Shown here piece by piece: positions 61,636 to 64,000 of a DNA stretch of 64,000 bases. The stretch is taken from positions 682,001-746,000 of the forward strand of contig NZ_JOIZ01000005.1 in NCBI RefSeq assembly GCF_000721605.1, read 5' to 3'. The translations under genes were made by a program, and so were the position numbers. Position 1 is the first letter of the stretch, and every line of letters begins with the position of its first letter. The notes beneath the pieces are model-generated. The model had not been told where the DNA came from. It saw only the letters and a program-made list of their open reading frames with translations, and searched no databases. The stretch is from Streptomyces sp. NRRL S-37. Its GTDB lineage: Bacteria > Actinomycetota > Actinomycetes > Streptomycetales > Streptomycetaceae.

Positions 61636-62442
61636 TCACCCCGCCACCTTCACGGTCGTGGTCGCGCCCCACAGGGCGAGCGACAGGAAGAAGTCGGTGA
61701 CGCTGATCAGCACGATGGCGTTACGCACGGACCGGCCGACGGCGACGCCGACGCCGGCGGGTCCGCCCGAGGCGCGGAAGCCGTGGTAGCAGTGGGCGAG
61801 GATCACCATCACGCTGAAGATCAGCACCTTCAGTACGGAGAGCAGGACGTCCGTCGGGGAGAGGAAGAGATTGAAGTAGTGGTCGTACGTCCCCCGGGAC
61901 TGCCCGTTGAACAGGACGGTGACGTAGCGGGAGGCGACGTAGGAGGAGAGCAGTCCGATGGCGTAGAGCGGGACGATGGCGACGACGCCGGCGATGATGC
62001 GGGTGGTGACGAGGTAGGGCAGGGAGCGGATGCCCATGCCCTCGAGGGCGTCGACCTCCTCGTTGATGCGCATGGCGCCGAGCTGGGCGGTGAAGCCGGC
62101 GCCGACGGTCGCGGAGAGGGCGAGTCCGGCGACGAGGGGCGCGATCTCGCGGGTGTTGAAGTAGGCGGAGACGAATCCGGTGAACGCGGCCGTGCCGATC
62201 TGGTCGAGGGCCGCGTAGCCCTGGAGTCCGACGACGGTCCCGGTGAAGAGCGTCATCGCGATCATCACGCCGATGGTGCCGCCGATGATCCCGAGGCCGC
62301 CGGAGCCGAACGCCACCTCGGCGAGGAGGCGCTGCACCTCCTTGAGGTAGCGGCGCAGGGTCCGCGGGATCCACAGCAGGGCCCGGACGTAGAAGAGCAG
62401 TTGGTCGCCGGAGCGGTCGAGCCAGACGAGCGGGGAGGCCAT
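61636..62442 (-). CDS. YrbE/MlaE-family permease (second subunit)
   Basis: This integral membrane subunit of an Mce lipid importer has 268 aa. MlaE-like segments include GGTIGVMIAMTLFTGTVVGL, GFTAQLGAMRINEEVDALEG (a coupling helix with conserved Glu) and YLVTTRIIAGVVAIVPLYAI. The ATG at 62442 follows GAGGAG. It pairs with the product of the gene just upstream to form the permease core for the ATPase. Confidence 0.94.
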   Translation of the reverse strand: MASPLVWLDRSGDQLLFYVRALLWIPRTLRRYLKEVQRLLAEVAFGSGGLGIIGGTIGVMIAMTLFTGTVVGLQGYAALDQIGTAAFTGFVSAYFNTREIAPLVAGLALSATVGAGFTAQLGAMRINEEVDALEGMGIRSLPYLVTTRIIAGVVAIVPLYAIGLLSSYVASRYVTVLFNGQSRGTYDHYFNLFLSPTDVLLSVLKVLIFSVMVILAHCYHGFRASGGPAGVGVAVGRSVRNAIVLISVTDFFLSLALWGATTTVKVAG

Positions 62443-62448
62443 CGCTCC

Positions 62449-63213
62449 TCAGCCTCCCTTCGGCGGGACGATCCGGAGGTAGACGGCCGTCATCACCATG
62501 TTGACGAAGAAGAGCAGCAGGAACGTGATGACGACGGACTGGTTGACGGCGTCGCCGACGCCCTTGGGGCCGCCGCGCGGGTTGAGGCCCCGGTAGGCGG
62601 CGACGATGCCGGCGATGAACCCGAAGACCAGCGCCTTGAGTTCGCTGATGTACAGGTCGGGGAGCTGGGCGAGGGCGGAGAAGCTGGAGAGGTAGGCGCC
62701 GGGGGTGCCGCCCTGCATGATCACGTTGAAGAAGTAGCCGCCGAGGATGCCGACGACGGAGACCAGCCCGTTGAGCAGGACGGCCACCCCCATGGCGGCC
62801 AGGACGCGCGGCACGACCAGGCGCTGCACCGGGGATACGCCCATGACCTCCATGGCGTCGAGTTCCTCGCGGATCTTCCGGGAGCCGAGGTCGGCGCAGA
62901 TGGCCGAGCCGCCGGCGCCGGCGATGAGCAGGGCGACGATGAGCGGGCTGGCCTGCTGGACGACGGCGAGGACGCTGGCGCCCCCGGTGAACGACTGGGC
63001 GCCCAGCTGCTCGGTCAGGGAGCCGACCTGGAGGGCGATGACGGCGCCGAAGGGGATGGAGACGAGGGCGGCGGGCAGGATGGTCACGCTCGCGACGAAC
63101 CAGAACTGCTCGACGAACTCGCGGAACTGGAAGGGTCTTCGGAAGACGGCGCGGGCGACTTCGGCGGCGAGCGCGAAGAGCCGGCCGGTCTGCCGCAGCG
63201 CGCCGGTGATCAC
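62449..63213 (-). CDS. YrbE/MlaE-family permease (first subunit)
   Basis: This is a permease of 254 aa, homologous to its neighbour. Visible signatures are FRRPFQFREFVEQFWFVASV, FGAVIALQVGSLTEQLGAQS, AICADLGSRKIREELDAMEV and VPRVLAAMGVAVLLNGLVSV. The start is GTG at 63213, overlapping the ATPase stop (GTGA). It lies six bases upstream of the second permease gene. Confidence 0.94.
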   Translation of the reverse strand: MITGALRQTGRLFALAAEVARAVFRRPFQFREFVEQFWFVASVTILPAALVSIPFGAVIALQVGSLTEQLGAQSFTGGASVLAVVQQASPLIVALLIAGAGGSAICADLGSRKIREELDAMEVMGVSPVQRLVVPRVLAAMGVAVLLNGLVSVVGILGGYFFNVIMQGGTPGAYLSSFSALAQLPDLYISELKALVFGFIAGIVAAYRGLNPRGGPKGVGDAVNQSVVITFLLLFFVNMVMTAVYLRIVPPKGG

Positions 63214-64000
63214 GCGCCGCTCCCGGCGGCGGGCATCGGCAGGGTGGCCGCTCGGGCGTTCTTCGCGTAGGTGTCCCGGATGGCGGAGCGGGCGGCGGGC
63301 GGCAGCGTGTCGATCATGCTCATGACACGCTCACGCCGGCGGGCGACGGCCCGGCGCGGCGGGAGGCCGGGCGACGGCTCCAGCTGCGGGACGATCACCC
63401 GGGGCGCGGCGGGGGCGGAGGAGGCGGCGCCCGCCTCGGCGGCGAGGGTGGCCGCGTCCTTCTCCTCGGACATCCCGATGGGACCCTCGCGCCGGCCGCC
63501 GAGGAACTGGGACACGACCGGCTCGTCGCTGGTGAGCAGCACCTCGCGCGGGCCGAAGGTGACGAGTTCGCGCCGGAAGAGCATCCCCATGTTGTCGGGC
63601 ACGGTGGCGGCGATGTCGAGGTTGTGGGTGACGATCAGCATCGTCGCGTCGATCCGCGCGTTCAGGTCGATCAGCAGCTGGGAGAGGTAGGCGGTGCGGA
63701 CCGGGTCGAGTCCGGAGTCCGGTTCGTCGCACAGGATGATCTGCGGGTCGAGGACGAGCGCGCGGGCCAGGCCGGCCCGCTTGCGCATGCCCCCGCTGAT
63801 CTCTCCGGGGAGTTTGCCCTCCGCGCCCAGCAGCCCGACGACCTCGATCCGCTCCATGACGATACGGCGGATCTCGGACTCCTTCTTGCGGGTGTGCTCG
63901 CGCAGCGGGAAGGCGATGTTGTCGAAAAGGGACATGGACCCGAAGAGGGCCCCGTCCTGGAACATGAGACCGAACAATTTGCGGGTCTCGTAGATATCCC
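63210..64000 (-). CDS. Mce-type ABC transporter ATPase (5' end beyond window)
   Basis: This ATPase subunit energises the YrbE/Mce importer, as MceG/Mkl or MlaF do. The visible part holds the Q-loop LFGLMFQDGALFGSMS, signature LPGEISGGMRKRAGLARAL and Walker B IILCDEPDSGLDP with the following His in MLIVTHN. The Walker A motif is missing because the frame runs off base 64000 (DIYETRKLFG at the edge). A C-terminal extension of about 85 residues is rich in Ala and Pro. Unlike mycobacteria, where mceG lies apart, the ATPase gene is in the operon here. Confidence 0.93.
   Translation of the reverse strand, partial: DIYETRKLFGLMFQDGALFGSMSLFDNIAFPLREHTRKKESEIRRIVMERIEVVGLLGAEGKLPGEISGGMRKRAGLARALVLDPQIILCDEPDSGLDPVRTAYLSQLLIDLNARIDATMLIVTHNLDIAATVPDNMGMLFRRELVTFGPREVLLTSDEPVVSQFLGGRREGPIGMSEEKDAATLAAEAGAASSAPAAPRVIVPQLEPSPGLPPRRAVARRRERVMSMIDTLPPAARSAIRDTYAKNARAATLPMPAAGSGA

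Noticed and set aside
1..64000. CRISPR arrays, tRNA or rRNA genes, transposases, phage genes
   Set aside because: No regularly spaced repeats with unique spacers, no tRNA-like cloverleaf I could recognise, and no transposase or integrase proteins among the reading frames.

Overview
The window is high-GC actinobacterial DNA, almost certainly from a Streptomyces chromosome. Third-codon GC is very high, GTG and TTG starts are frequent, and many leaderless promoters are visible. From memory, not from a search, the gene order resembles the S. coelicolor region around SCO2360 to SCO2422: ter genes, aceE, fasR-fabDHPF, sugar ABC operon, mce cluster. About 54 protein genes are called. Two are cut by the window edges: a response regulator at the left and an Mce-type ATPase at the right. 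I saw no rRNA, tRNA, CRISPR array or intact insertion sequence.

Region by region. (1) 1-2652: a NarL-type two-component pair divergent from a DedA membrane protein, sharing a control region with three palindromes phased at 22 bp. (2) 2696-11894: a Ter (tellurium-resistance/stress) locus. A three-gene operon (HpcH/CitE-like lyase, a 909-aa phosphoribosyltransferase-TRSP-StiP-PELOTA fusion, HAD phosphatase) looks like a biosynthetic module. It is followed by TerD, TerA-like, DUF475 (TerC-like), TerD and TerD. (3) 12056-16214: AhpE-like peroxiredoxin, DUF3052, and divergent homodimeric pyruvate dehydrogenase E1. (4) 16447-26319: mixed genes, including an MFS exporter with its divergent TetR, an alpha/beta hydrolase, a DUF4429/SHOCT protein, MerR with an aldo/keto reductase, GNAT, serine hydrolase, a small secreted protein, an ATPase-fold regulator and pirin. 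(5) 26379-31364: fasR and the fatty acid synthase genes fabD-fabH-acpP-fabF. (6) 31600-40156: DUF3145, secreted SGNH hydrolase, aldose epimerase, a secreted peptidase C15 homologue whose catalytic Cys is Ser, LysE exporter, EI24 protein, MarR with a medium-chain reductase, and a zinc-ribbon membrane protein. (7) 40398-49001: a sugar-acid operon of enolase-superfamily dehydratase, zinc dehydrogenase, unknown U32-like barrel, ChvE/MmsAB-type ABC importer and Tat-exported aldose epimerase. (8) 49159-64000: an aminotransferase with a Pro-rich tail, then, on the minus strand, an mce operon of ATPase, two YrbE permeases, six Mce proteins, four Mce-associated proteins and a lytic transglycosylase.

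How the genes work together. The Ter block pairs metal-binding TerD proteins and a TerC-like membrane protein with enzymes predicted in the literature to make a nucleoside-like metabolite. No ATP-grasp gene, usual in such modules, lies in the window. FasR is placed to control the fab genes that start 90 bp after it ends. The sugar operon joins uptake, mutarotation, oxidation and dehydration of an unidentified sugar. The mce operon encodes a complete lipid or sterol import machine tied together by overlapping stop and start codons.

Two features recur. At least eleven genes have a TANNNT hexamer 6-7 nt before the start codon, indicating leaderless transcripts. A small family of dispersed GC-rich intergenic repeats is present, and one copy has entered the reading frame of the Ter fusion gene.
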